From Anaerocolumna xylanovorans DSM 12503 (GTDB taxonomy: Bacteria; Bacillota; Clostridia; Lachnospirales; Lachnospiraceae): a stretch of 64,000 nt of DNA. Shown in pieces: positions 42,658 through 50,689 of this stretch. Made by a program: the position numbers and the translations under genes. Numbering within the stretch: the first letter of the stretch is position 1; each line of letters starts with the position of its first letter. The stretch covers positions 279,251-343,250 of the forward strand of contig NZ_FRFD01000006.1 of assembly GCF_900143645.1 (NCBI RefSeq), in the 5' to 3' direction. Under the pieces are notes generated by a model. That model searched no databases. It was not told the origin of the DNA and worked only from the letters and a program-made list of their open reading frames with translations.

Positions 42658-44044
42658 GTATCTGTTATTAACAGACTGCTTAAGCATCATTGTATCCTAT
42701 ATACTGGCTGCCTGTATCCGCTACAGTGAGATAACCAGGTATTGGTATTACAATACATTCGGCTGGGTTTTAGTTTTTATGGTGGTCTTATACAGTGCAG
42801 TCTTTGTTGCCTTTGATACCTATAAGGAATTTTCACGAAGAGGTTATTTTGATGAGTTTGCAGAGGTCTGCAAATTAAATACCATATTATCCTTATCTGT
42901 AACAGCTTTTTTATTTTTGACCCAGGAAGGAGCTGCTTTTTCCAGGCTGTTCTTTCTTTTGTTCTTTTTGCTGAATATAGTAATAACCTACACCATACGC
43001 CAATATTTCAAATGGCTGCTTTTAGGGGTATACAAAAAATGCAGGTCCAACAGCAAGATAATGATTGTAACTACCTTTCACCAGGCAGAAGAAGTATTAA
43101 ACCGGATTAATAATGAGAATACCTGGGAATATGTAGCCACCTATCTTACAATATTGGACCGGGATATGGTAGGAAAAAGAATCCTTGGAGTGCCGGTAAA
43201 GGCAAATGAAAATAATATGTTTGAGGTGGCAAGGCAGGAGACTTTGGACGGTGTATTTATCCATCTCCCAAGCGATTATCCGGTAACCTTCCAACTGGAA
43301 GAGGCCATCAACCAATTCAAGAACATGGGTGTGGATGTAAGTTTAAGCATACATATTTTCGGACTTAAGCTTTCCGAACAAAATATTCAGAATATGAGCG
43401 GGTATCATGTTTTGACCTTCAATAACAGGGTCTTTAATGAATACCATTTACATATCAAAAGACTTATTGACATACTGGGGGGACTGGTAGGCTGTATATT
43501 GACAGTTCTTTTGGGGATTTTCATTGCACCGGCTATTGTGATAGAGTCACCGGGACCTGTTTTTTTCTCCCAGACCCGAGTGGGAAAGAATGGAAGACGC
43601 TTTCGGATTTATAAATTCCGTTCCATGTGTATGGGGGCGGAAGAGAAAAAGGTACAGCTGCTGGCGCAAAATGAGATATCAGGCCAGATGTTTAAATTAA
43701 CCCATGATCCCCGTATAACAAAAGTGGGGAATTTTCTTAGAAAGACCAGCTTGGACGAATTTCCGCAGTTCTTTAATGTCTTAAAGGGGGATATGAGCCT
43801 GGTAGGAACAAGACCTCCTACCGAAGAGGAATTCCTTCAATATGAGGGAAGGCATAAAAGAAGACTTGCCTTAAATTGCGGATTAACAGGACTTTGGCAG
43901 GTGAGCGGAAGAAGTGATATAAAGGATTTTGAAGAGGTTGTAAATATGGACTTAAAATATATAGATAACTGGTCCTTGCGTATGGATCTTAAGATTATTC
44001 TTAAGACCATTTATGTTGTATTATTCGCAAGGGGATCAAGGTAG
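42626..44044 (+). CDS. Polyprenyl-phosphate sugar-1-phosphate transferase (WbaP/WcaJ type)
   Basis: 472-residue initiating glycosylphosphotransferase that loads the first sugar-1-phosphate onto undecaprenyl phosphate. Four N-terminal membrane helices and a CoA-binding-like cytosolic domain (residues about 140-260) precede the catalytic domain (IKRLIDILGGLVGCILTVLL, then ESPGPVFFSQTRVGKNGRRF and YKFRSMCMGAEEKK, DEFPQFFNVLKGDMSLVGTRP). It supplies the primer step the first block lacks, so the two blocks probably build one polymer. Confidence 0.92.
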   Translation: MAFIKRNLPGRYLLLTDCLSIIVSYILAACIRYSEITRYWYYNTFGWVLVFMVVLYSAVFVAFDTYKEFSRRGYFDEFAEVCKLNTILSLSVTAFLFLTQEGAAFSRLFFLLFFLLNIVITYTIRQYFKWLLLGVYKKCRSNSKIMIVTTFHQAEEVLNRINNENTWEYVATYLTILDRDMVGKRILGVPVKANENNMFEVARQETLDGVFIHLPSDYPVTFQLEEAINQFKNMGVDVSLSIHIFGLKLSEQNIQNMSGYHVLTFNNRVFNEYHLHIKRLIDILGGLVGCILTVLLGIFIAPAIVIESPGPVFFSQTRVGKNGRRFRIYKFRSMCMGAEEKKVQLLAQNEISGQMFKLTHDPRITKVGNFLRKTSLDEFPQFFNVLKGDMSLVGTRPPTEEEFLQYEGRHKRRLALNCGLTGLWQVSGRSDIKDFEEVVNMDLKYIDNWSLRMDLKIILKTIYVVLFARGSR

Positions 44045-44058
44045 CAGGAGGAAAAAGC

Positions 44059-44805
44059 GTGGAGCGGCTTATTGACATCCACTGTCATATACTTCCGGCA
44101 GTAGATAATGGTTCCGTAAGTATGGACCAGACAAAAAGAATGCTTAAAATAGCCTATGAGGAGGGTATTACTTATATAATAGCTACACCCCATTATGGAG
44201 CCGGCTGTGTTAACACAGGAAAGCTTGAACTGGAGGATAAGCTTGAACAAGTGCGAAGAGCGGCGAAAGAGATAGATACAGAATTTCAGATAGAGCTTGG
44301 AAATGAATTGTATTACAGCCAGGACATTGCAGAACACCTAAGAAAGGGGAAGGCGCGTACATTGGCCAACACCCGCTACTGCCTGGTCAAATTTCCGGAG
44401 GATGAAGAGTATGCGCTTATGAGGGCAGGGCTTCACAGCCTGCTGGTTCAGGGATACTATCCTGTGCTTTCCCACGTAGAAGGCTACCGTTGCTTTTATG
44501 AGAATTATGAGGACATTGCCAGGCTTATTAATCTGGGAGTTTATATGCAGATGAACATTAGGAGCCTGACAGGAAATTCCCTCGATCCCCGCGTAAGGTT
44601 TGCAAGGCGCTTAATGGCCTATGGAATGGTACATTTTATAGGGACAGGTTCCCGCTCGGACTATACCCAGTCCCTCCATGTGAGAAAAGGGCTTGCTTTT
44701 ATAAGCAGAGGATATGGGGAAGAGGTAAAAAGAACATTATTGGAGAATACAAACAAGCTGTTATTGAACCGGAAAATAGAAAGAAAAACATTCCCCTATG
44801 TGTAA
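44059..44805 (+). CDS. CpsB/YwqE-like PHP phosphatase paralogue with altered metal site
   Basis: 248-residue member of the manganese-dependent PHP tyrosine phosphatase family that normally dephosphorylates the CpsD kinase. The N-terminal DIHCHILPAVDNG and IATPHYG motifs and LGNELYY are kept. The usual HVERY is HVEGY, and the last TDxH motif (TDSHN in the second copy at 47032) reads TGSRS, so both an Asp and a His metal ligand are missing. Activity is probably lost or changed; a regulatory or substrate-binding role is possible. It precedes the Wzz-kinase pair. Confidence 0.82.
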   Translation: MERLIDIHCHILPAVDNGSVSMDQTKRMLKIAYEEGITYIIATPHYGAGCVNTGKLELEDKLEQVRRAAKEIDTEFQIELGNELYYSQDIAEHLRKGKARTLANTRYCLVKFPEDEEYALMRAGLHSLLVQGYYPVLSHVEGYRCFYENYEDIARLINLGVYMQMNIRSLTGNSLDPRVRFARRLMAYGMVHFIGTGSRSDYTQSLHVRKGLAFISRGYGEEVKRTLLENTNKLLLNRKIERKTFPYV

Positions 44806-44844
44806 CTTAGCAGGAGGAAGAAAGAGAAGAAAAGAGAGGTTATA

Positions 44845-45618
44845 ATGGAGCTGGAAAAAACAGAAGAGATTGAAATTAATTTAAAGGAAATATTTTATGT
44901 GCTGCTTGATAAGATTTGGGTGCTGTTCTATGCCGCGCTTATCTGCGCACTTCTTGGCGGTATTGTAACAAAGTTAACTGAAGTACCGGTATACTCCTCC
45001 ATAACAAAGCTTTATGTAATTAACAGGCAGGACCCGGATAAGACCATAACCAGTACGGATTTGTCAGCGGGAAGCCTCTTGATTAAAGATTTTGAAATAT
45101 TAGTAACCAGCAGACCGATTTTAGAGCAGGTATTACATAACCTGAACGTTAAGATGAGCCAGGAAGAACTGGCCGGGGAAATTTCCGTTAATATACCGGA
45201 GGAAACAAGAATATTGGAGATAACCGTAAAGGATAAGGACCCCTTTATGGCAAAGAGGCTTGCGGATGAGATTGCAGACGTTTCTGCAGAGCAGATGATA
45301 AGCGTAATGGATATTGAAAAAGTAAGTGTAGTAGAAAGAGGACGGATACCAACCTTACCGACCGAAAATAAATTTGCAAAGAATATACTGCTTGGCGGTG
45401 TTTTGGGGATTGGGATATCCATAGCGGCAATTATAATAATCTATCTTGGCAATGACCGTATAAAAAACAATGAGGATATTGAGAAGTATCTGGGCATCAT
45501 TCCTCTGGCGGAAATTCCCCTGGAGGAAGATATCTTAAATACAAGAAGAGTCCGGGCAGAATTAAAAAAAGCATATAAGAAAGGTTACAAAGGAGGGCTT
45601 AACAATGCAGTCGGTTAA
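44845..45618 (+). CDS. Wzz/CapA-type chain length protein and kinase activator
   Basis: 257 residues with two membrane helices (about 26-46 and 176-198) flanking an extracellular Wzz domain, and a short cytosolic tail. The Wzz signature EINLKEIFYVLLDKIWVLFY opens the protein, and the PTLPTEN segment before the second helix is typical. In Firmicutes this subunit activates the separate BY-kinase, whose gene overlaps by 14 bases here. AGAGGT precedes the ATG. Confidence 0.88.
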   Translation: MELEKTEEIEINLKEIFYVLLDKIWVLFYAALICALLGGIVTKLTEVPVYSSITKLYVINRQDPDKTITSTDLSAGSLLIKDFEILVTSRPILEQVLHNLNVKMSQEELAGEISVNIPEETRILEITVKDKDPFMAKRLADEIADVSAEQMISVMDIEKVSVVERGRIPTLPTENKFAKNILLGGVLGIGISIAAIIIIYLGNDRIKNNEDIEKYLGIIPLAEIPLEEDILNTRRVRAELKKAYKKGYKGGLNNAVG

Positions 45619-46306
45619 TATAGAATTAACGGCAAGCCTGGATTTTAGGAGCTATGAAGCGTATAACACCTTAAGAACCAACATCCAGTTTTGCGGCAGG
45701 GATACACAAATTATATGTGTAACAAGCTGCACACCGGGAGAGGGAAAGTCTACCGTAGCTTTGCGCCTGGCAGCATCCCTTGCGGAAACGGGAAAGAAAA
45801 TACTCTTTATCGATGCGGATTTAAGGAAATCCGTACTGGTAAAGAGGTTAAAGGTCAATCAGTCCATTACGGGCCTATCCCAGTATCTGTCGGGTATGAG
45901 CAAACCCGAAGAAGTTATCTATGCAACCAATACAGCCGGACTTGACATTATTTTCAGCGGCCCCATGCCCCCGAATCCCTCGGACTTATTAAGCAATAAA
46001 TATTTCAGGGCTTTACTTGAAGATCAAAGGAAAGTTTATGATTACATCATTATAGATACGCCGCCTTTAGGGCTTGTCATAGACAGTGCAAATGTGGCGG
46101 AAAACTGTGATGGTGCAGTTATTGTAATACAGGCGGATGCCAACAGCTATAAATTCGTACAAAAAATAATCAAACAGCTGGAGAAGAGTAATTGCCGTGT
46201 CCTGGGAGCTGTACTGAACAAGGTGGATGAAAAGCACCAGAAAAGATACTATGGCAGGCGCTACAAACAGTATTACGGAAGCGCATATGCTTCTGCAGAC
46301 GTGTAG
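45605..46306 (+). CDS. cpsD: CpsD/YwqD-type tyrosine autokinase
   Basis: 233-residue BY-kinase controlling polysaccharide assembly with its Wzz activator. Walker A TPGEGKST (about 43-50), Walker A' LFIDADLRKS (about 67-76) and Walker B IIIDTPPLG (about 149-157) are intact. The C-terminus has the tyrosine cluster YYGRRYKQYYGSAY that is autophosphorylated and then dephosphorylated by CpsB. It begins inside the end of the Wzz gene. Confidence 0.93.
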   Translation: MQSVNIELTASLDFRSYEAYNTLRTNIQFCGRDTQIICVTSCTPGEGKSTVALRLAASLAETGKKILFIDADLRKSVLVKRLKVNQSITGLSQYLSGMSKPEEVIYATNTAGLDIIFSGPMPPNPSDLLSNKYFRALLEDQRKVYDYIIIDTPPLGLVIDSANVAENCDGAVIVIQADANSYKFVQKIIKQLEKSNCRVLGAVLNKVDEKHQKRYYGRRYKQYYGSAYASADV

Positions 46307-46374
46307 CAGACCGATTGCTATAGTGTTGAAGACCGGTCAGGAGAAATGTAAAAGAAAATTCAGAGGGTGTAATT

Positions 46375-46989
46375 ATGAAAAAGTTTATGATACTGGCAGG
46401 AGTAGTAACAGCTTTGCTCTTTTCTGCCCTGATATACATTGTTATGGGAGAGGATAGGACGGTACCTGTGATAATGCAGGATAATAAGAATTTAATTTAT
46501 AGAGAGGGGGAAGACCTTAATCTCTTATTATCCGGTGTCAAAGCTGAAGATGATGTGGATGGTGACATTACCTCTGCAGTTATTGTTGGAGATGTTGTAA
46601 CAATGGCTGATAAAACAGCGGCCAAGGTAACGTATTTTGCAAAGGATTCCAGTAACAATGTCGGAGAATTGGACGTTATTGTACCCTATGAGGGAAAGCC
46701 CCAGGCAGCAGAAAAAGCAGAGGCAGAGAAAATAACCGGCAGCGCACCTGTTATCGTTCTTACGGAAAAGGAAGCAGAGATAAAGGTTAGGGGAGAATTT
46801 CATCCCGAAGAATATATAAAAGATATAAAGGACGATAAGGATTCTATTGGAACACTGCTTAAGAACATAATGGTGACAGGGGATTACGATATAAAAAAAC
46901 AGGGGACTTATGTACTGCTCCTTGCTACAAAGGACAGTGACGGCAATCAGTCAGAGGAAGCTTCCCTTATTCTGAAAGTAACACCCTGA
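46375..46989 (+). CDS. Exported Ig-like domain protein
   Basis: 204 residues. An N-terminal membrane anchor (MILAGVVTALLFSALIYIVM) is followed by an Ig-like/DUF5011-type domain with the DDVDGDITSAVIV pattern (about 59-71), an EKAEAEK-rich linker and a second similar but weaker domain with TKDSDGNQSEEASLILKV near the end. These beta folds often mediate contacts at the cell surface. It lies between cpsD and the second cpsB in the same operon. Function unknown. Confidence 0.7.
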   Translation: MKKFMILAGVVTALLFSALIYIVMGEDRTVPVIMQDNKNLIYREGEDLNLLLSGVKAEDDVDGDITSAVIVGDVVTMADKTAAKVTYFAKDSSNNVGELDVIVPYEGKPQAAEKAEAEKITGSAPVIVLTEKEAEIKVRGEFHPEEYIKDIKDDKDSIGTLLKNIMVTGDYDIKKQGTYVLLLATKDSDGNQSEEASLILKVTP

Positions 46990-47031
46990 CAGCCGACGGT
47001 TTCTGTCAATATGGATATACAGGAGGAGCCG

Positions 47032-47757
47032 ATGGAAGGATACATAGATATACACAGTCATATTATTCCTGGGGTGGATGACGGTGCCCGTAATATGGAG
47101 GAGGCTCTTCTTATGCTGGCTGCAGCATACAGGGAAGGAATCCGTTCTATCATAGCAACACCTCATGTATCCTACCGGAGAGATGAGGACAGATACCGGA
47201 AATTAGAATCTGCCTTTTTGGAATTGAAAGAAAGGGCAGAAAAAGAAATTCCTGAATTAAAGCTATACCTTGGAAGTGAGATAAACTACAGCCAGGATAC
47301 TGTTTATGGGCTTTGCAAAAAAGAAATTCCGACACTGGCCGGCACAAGCTATATTTTAGTTGAATTCCAGCCATTTTGTGAGTACCGCTATATAAAGGGC
47401 GGTATCCAAAGTCTTATTATGGGAGGCTATAAGCCTGTTATCGCCCATGTTGAACGCTATCACAGGCTGCGGGGAGAAGTAGAGATGTTTGAGGAGTTAA
47501 TTTCGATGGGAGCATATCTCCAATCCAATGCTATGAGTATTACCGGAGGAGCCGGAAGGGAATCAAAAAAACTTACAAAGAGACTGTTGCAAAAAGGACT
47601 TTTGCATTTTATAGCCACAGACAGCCATAATGTATTGTCCAGACCTCCGGATATAGCAAAATGCCTGACGGCAACAGCCAGAAAATACGGTGAAAAATAT
47701 GCAAAAGAGCTATCAATGCATAATGCAGATAAGTTACTTCGCGACCGGTATATTTAA
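47032..47757 (+). CDS. cpsB: CpsB/CapC manganese-dependent tyrosine phosphatase
   Basis: 241-residue PHP phosphatase with all metal motifs: DIHSHIIPGVDDGA, IATPHVS, LGSEINYSQD, AHVERYHR and FIATDSHN. It should reverse CpsD autophosphorylation. ATG at 47032 has AGGAGG five bases before it; the ATG at 47011 has none and would overlap the leader. It is the complete counterpart of the degenerate copy at 44059. Confidence 0.9.
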   Translation: MEGYIDIHSHIIPGVDDGARNMEEALLMLAAAYREGIRSIIATPHVSYRRDEDRYRKLESAFLELKERAEKEIPELKLYLGSEINYSQDTVYGLCKKEIPTLAGTSYILVEFQPFCEYRYIKGGIQSLIMGGYKPVIAHVERYHRLRGEVEMFEELISMGAYLQSNAMSITGGAGRESKKLTKRLLQKGLLHFIATDSHNVLSRPPDIAKCLTATARKYGEKYAKELSMHNADKLLRDRYI

Positions 47758-48307
47758 CCGGCTGTTTCTGCTCATTTATACGGACTTTCACACAGCGGTA
47801 AGCTCCTACCTGCCATCCTCTGTATTTTTGGGGTCTCTGGCTCTTGTAACCTTTGACGTAACCTACCTGCTCCTTTACAGGAAAAGAAAGAAGGATTACC
47901 GGATATTTCTTGGAAAAAACCAGCTTATCCTTTACATATCATTTCTATACCTTGCTTTTGTGATATATCTCACAATATTATCAAGGCCTTCCGGCTCCAG
48001 AACAGGTGTAGATTTAATGCCCTTTGCAACCATTTCACCCCAAATAGCAGGTAATATTTATGCGGCGGAAAATATCTTATTGTTCCTGCCCTTTGGCATG
48101 CTCGGCTGCATGTTACCTTTTTTTTCCAGAAACCCGTCGCGGTGTATGGCGGGAGCTTTTATAGCCAGTATCCTGATTGAGCTGGTTCAGTATATAACAA
48201 AAAGAGGGTACCTCCAGACCGATGATGTTATTTTAAACGTTCTTGGCTGTTATGTTGGTTATGTGATAGGAAAGCAATTAGCAAGGCTTATACGAGGAGT
48301 AGTTTGA
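47699..48307 (+). CDS. VanZ-like membrane protein
   Basis: About 202 residues with five hydrophobic segments. The VanZ signature is visible: FVIYLTILSRPSGSRTGVDL, NIYAAENILLFLPFGMLGCML, and IELVQYITKRGYLQTDDVILNVLG (about 155-178). VanZ proteins are linked to teicoplanin resistance and envelope biology; the mechanism is not known. The start is uncertain: GTG 47690, ATG 47699 (weak CGGTGA upstream) and ATG 47723 are all possible, all overlapping the end of cpsB. Confidence 0.75.
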   Translation: MQKSYQCIMQISYFATGIFNRLFLLIYTDFHTAVSSYLPSSVFLGSLALVTFDVTYLLLYRKRKKDYRIFLGKNQLILYISFLYLAFVIYLTILSRPSGSRTGVDLMPFATISPQIAGNIYAAENILLFLPFGMLGCMLPFFSRNPSRCMAGAFIASILIELVQYITKRGYLQTDDVILNVLGCYVGYVIGKQLARLIRGVV

Positions 48308-48335
48308 AAAATCAAGATTTTTCAAACGTAACTTT
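48301..48335 (+). repeat. Hairpin related to family B repeats (partial)
   Basis: TTTGAAAAATC-AA-GATTTTTCAAA, a perfect hairpin like the first stem of the full family B copies at 54930 and 59224. It overlaps the VanZ stop codon. Confidence 0.4.
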
Positions 48336-48394
48336 GTGCCTGTGGCCCAAAGTTTGCAGTTTTTGGGAAAGGCATGAGGAGCAGTGTGAAATAA

Positions 48395-48474
48395 AAAACA
48401 TTTCACTTTCTATTTGGGCAGTATCGTGTAGATTGCAAGCAATCTACTGGCGAGCTTGCGATATGCATGGGGTA
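48395..48474 (+). repeat. Family A hairpin repeat, copy A3 (5' of second wzz)
   Basis: Head CATTTCACTTTCTATTTGGG, CAGTATCG, a 9-bp inner stem (GTAGATTGC-AA-GCAATCTAC), then GCGATATGCATGGGG. The final GGGG lies five to six bases before the wzz start at 48479. Inverted copy A5 at 57850 is closely similar in the head and tail. Confidence 0.75.
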
Positions 48475-48478
48475 TCTT

Positions 48479-49138
48479 ATGAATAAAATAAACGGCAGCA
48501 TAAAAGAAAATTTTATAGAGCTATACAGGCATCTTAAGAAAAAAATAATAAGGATTCTGCTTATTGCCACATTTACCGGAACATTAATCTGCGGTATCAA
48601 TCATTTCCTTTTACCGGATTATTATTATGCTAAGGCCAAATTCCAGGTAGGAATGCAGGTTAGCAATGACTATATGATATTAGTAAAAAGCCAGCCTTTT
48701 CTTGAAATGGTTATTTATGAAGCAGGGGTTGATATGACAGCGGAAGAGCTTGAAAAGGAAGTCTATTTGACTGTTCTTAAGGAAACCAGAGTAATGGAAA
48801 TAGAGATAAGCGATTATAGTCCCAAGAGAACGAGAGCCTTGATTCAGGCTTTTGTCAGGGTAACAGAAATGGAATACGGGGGTATCTTCGGATTAAAGGT
48901 TGTAGAAGATGCCGGTGCAGAGGTTCCCCTTCCTAAAAGGGATGCAGAAAGTTTTTTAAGGGGATTTATACTTGGCGGAATAATAAGCCTTATTGTTATT
49001 TCCATAAAGTATATCCGCGGCAGCAGGATAAGAAAGCCGGAGGAAATTGAAAAACTGTTACAACTTTCCGTTCTGGCGGTATTGCCTGCAATGGTGGTTA
49101 ATAGACAAAAAAGAAGGAGGATTAGACATGAAGATTAA
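48479..49138 (+). CDS. Second Wzz-type polysaccharide chain length protein
   Basis: 219 residues with Wzz topology: helix at about 24-44, extracellular domain, second helix near 162-180 after PLPKRDAESFLRG. It lacks a kinase partner next to it and is only remotely similar to the Wzz at 44845. The conserved MILVKSQPFLEMVI segment matches the SRPILEQVL region of the first. ATG at 48479 is used (GGGG from the repeat). Its last bases overlap the PqqD-type gene, so it may be cotranscribed with the peptide cluster. Confidence 0.8.
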   Translation: MNKINGSIKENFIELYRHLKKKIIRILLIATFTGTLICGINHFLLPDYYYAKAKFQVGMQVSNDYMILVKSQPFLEMVIYEAGVDMTAEELEKEVYLTVLKETRVMEIEISDYSPKRTRALIQAFVRVTEMEYGGIFGLKVVEDAGAEVPLPKRDAESFLRGFILGGIISLIVISIKYIRGSRIRKPEEIEKLLQLSVLAVLPAMVVNRQKRRRIRHED

Positions 49139-49445
49139 GGAAGGATTCTTACTTCGTGAAATAGCAGGCTCTTTTGTCGTAGTGCCTATCGGACAGAGAG
49201 TAATTGATTTTAACGGACTTATGAGCCTTAATGAGAGCGGTGCGCTGCTTTGGTCAAGGTTAGAGAAGGGGGTAGAATCAATCAATGAGTTGGTAGGACT
49301 TCTTTGCGGTAATTATCTGGTAGAAGAGGAAAAGGCGCGGGAAGACATAGAGGCTTTCATAAATAAAATCACAGAGAGAGGATTGATGGAGGATGGCAAT
49401 GAACTGGGGGCAATTAAGTGCACAGCTGACAATGAACTCGTATAG
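49128..49445 (+). CDS. PqqD-family RiPP recognition protein
   Basis: 105-residue PqqD-type protein (RiPP recognition element) that binds the leader of a precursor peptide and presents it to a modifying enzyme. It has the family pattern of a beta hairpin (GSFVVVPIG, then VIDFNGLMSLNESGALLWSRL, about 23-43) and helices with DIEAFINKITERGLM. ATG at 49128 has AAGGAGG; a longer frame from 49047 is rejected. It overlaps both the Wzz gene upstream and the radical SAM gene downstream (by 47 bases), which shows tight coupling. Confidence 0.85.
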   Translation: MKIKEGFLLREIAGSFVVVPIGQRVIDFNGLMSLNESGALLWSRLEKGVESINELVGLLCGNYLVEEEKAREDIEAFINKITERGLMEDGNELGAIKCTADNELV

Positions 49446-50526
49446 CCTGCAATTGCCGTTTATAGGGCAAATGGAACTGACGACCCGGTGCAATTTTGGC
49501 TGCCGTATGTGCTATGCCTGTTCCGGTTTGAGCCATCGTGCTTTAAAAGAGAAGGAACTTAGTGCCAGGGAATGGATACATCTTGCGAAGGAGGCTTTTG
49601 ATGCCGGGACACTTTTTCTGCTTCTAACCGGCGGAGAAGTTTTTTACAGAGAGGACTTTCGGGAAATTTATGAGGAAATTGCCCGTATGGGATTTATCGT
49701 AAGCCTGTATAGTAACGGCTCCCTCATAACGGAGAAAGTAATGAAGTGGTTAAACAAAATTCCGCCCGCCCAGATTGATATTTCCCTTTACGGGGCTTCC
49801 GCGGACACTTACAAAAGAGTGTGCGGAAATGCGGACGGGTTTTATAAGACCATGGGGGGAATCAGGCTTCTTAAGGCAGCAGGAATCAATGTTCAGATAA
49901 GAACAACTGTCATTAAGGAAAATATAGCAGATATTGACAGCATGATAGAAATAGCAGAAGAATTTGATTTAAAGCTAAATATTACGGATTATATATCTCC
50001 GGGAAGAGAAAGCAGAAAGAAGGATACCGGAAGATTATCACCGGCTGAGCAGGCACAGCTTCTAAAGAAGATGGATGCTTATTATAACAGGGAGGAGCCG
50101 GAATTTAAGCTGGAAGATTTGTATCAGGATAAGGAGCTCTTTAACAAAGCAAGGGAATGTTTCCGCGCCTATGAGAACGGCGGTGCCTTTCCCTGCAACA
50201 GCGGAAAAAATTCTTTCTTTGTTACCTGGGACGGCAGGATGATACCCTGCCCCATACTAAATACTCCAGGCTCTTATCCGTTAAAGCAGAGCTTTTCCGG
50301 CGCCTGGAGAGATCTGGCGGCAAAATGCAGTGAAGTGCCAACCTGCAGGACCTGCAATAAATGTGCTCTAAAGGAAAACTGTAATTCCTGTCCGGGAAGA
50401 CTGCTAAATGAAACAGGGAGCTTTAACGAACCGGCCTTGTACCTGTGTGAACTGACAAGGGAAACCATAAAGCTTTATAATAAAAAGGAGGATATCTATG
50501 AAGGATTATGTGAAGCCAGCAATTGA
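49399..50526 (+). CDS. Radical SAM/SPASM peptide-modifying enzyme
   Basis: 375-residue radical SAM maturase. The SAM cluster CNFGCRMC is at 31-38, LLLTGGEVF near 74, and a C-terminal SPASM domain with C-x12-G-x4-C (PCNSGKNSFFVTWDGRMIPC, about 275-294) and CRTCNKCALKENCNSC near 330 would hold auxiliary clusters. Such enzymes make thioether or carbon-carbon crosslinks in precursor peptides. ATG at 49399 has GGAGG six bases upstream. The gene overlaps PqqD before it and the precursor gene after it (29 bases). Which bond it forms cannot be told. Confidence 0.9.
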   Translation: MNWGQLSAQLTMNSYSLQLPFIGQMELTTRCNFGCRMCYACSGLSHRALKEKELSAREWIHLAKEAFDAGTLFLLLTGGEVFYREDFREIYEEIARMGFIVSLYSNGSLITEKVMKWLNKIPPAQIDISLYGASADTYKRVCGNADGFYKTMGGIRLLKAAGINVQIRTTVIKENIADIDSMIEIAEEFDLKLNITDYISPGRESRKKDTGRLSPAEQAQLLKKMDAYYNREEPEFKLEDLYQDKELFNKARECFRAYENGGAFPCNSGKNSFFVTWDGRMIPCPILNTPGSYPLKQSFSGAWRDLAAKCSEVPTCRTCNKCALKENCNSCPGRLLNETGSFNEPALYLCELTRETIKLYNKKEDIYEGLCEASN

Positions 50527-50674
50527 AATCGTAGAACTAAGAGCAGAGGAGCGCTTAGCCACCTGTCATGGCGGTTATATAAACTATAATATTTGGTTGA
50601 ATTTATTAAGTCTGGTTTTCTGCGGACTTAAAAAATGCGCCAAGAGCACTTCACAGGCACATGGCTGCAGCTAA
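50498..50674 (+). CDS. Putative RiPP precursor peptide (58 residues)
   Basis: A 58-codon gene too short for usual length cut-offs. AAAAGGAGGATATCT before ATG 50498 is the best ribosome site in this cluster, and the gene overlaps the radical SAM gene. The leader MKDYVKPAIEIVELRAEERL holds Y4-V-K-P7-A-I9, fitting the YxxPxL/I motif bound by recognition domains in lasso peptide systems. The putative core from about residue 22 has Cys at 23, 42, 47 and 57, a Gly-Gly-Tyr-Ile-Asn stretch, W33, and ends in Ser58. Leader/core border and modifications are inference. Confidence 0.8.
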   Translation: MKDYVKPAIEIVELRAEERLATCHGGYINYNIWLNLLSLVFCGLKKCAKSTSQAHGCS

Positions 50675-50689
50675 GAAAAGGACTGAAAA

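Noticed and set aside
48304..48486. 60-codon plus-strand frame
   Set aside because: It runs through the family A/B repeat hairpins and ends at the wzz start; no ribosome site and no protein-like composition.
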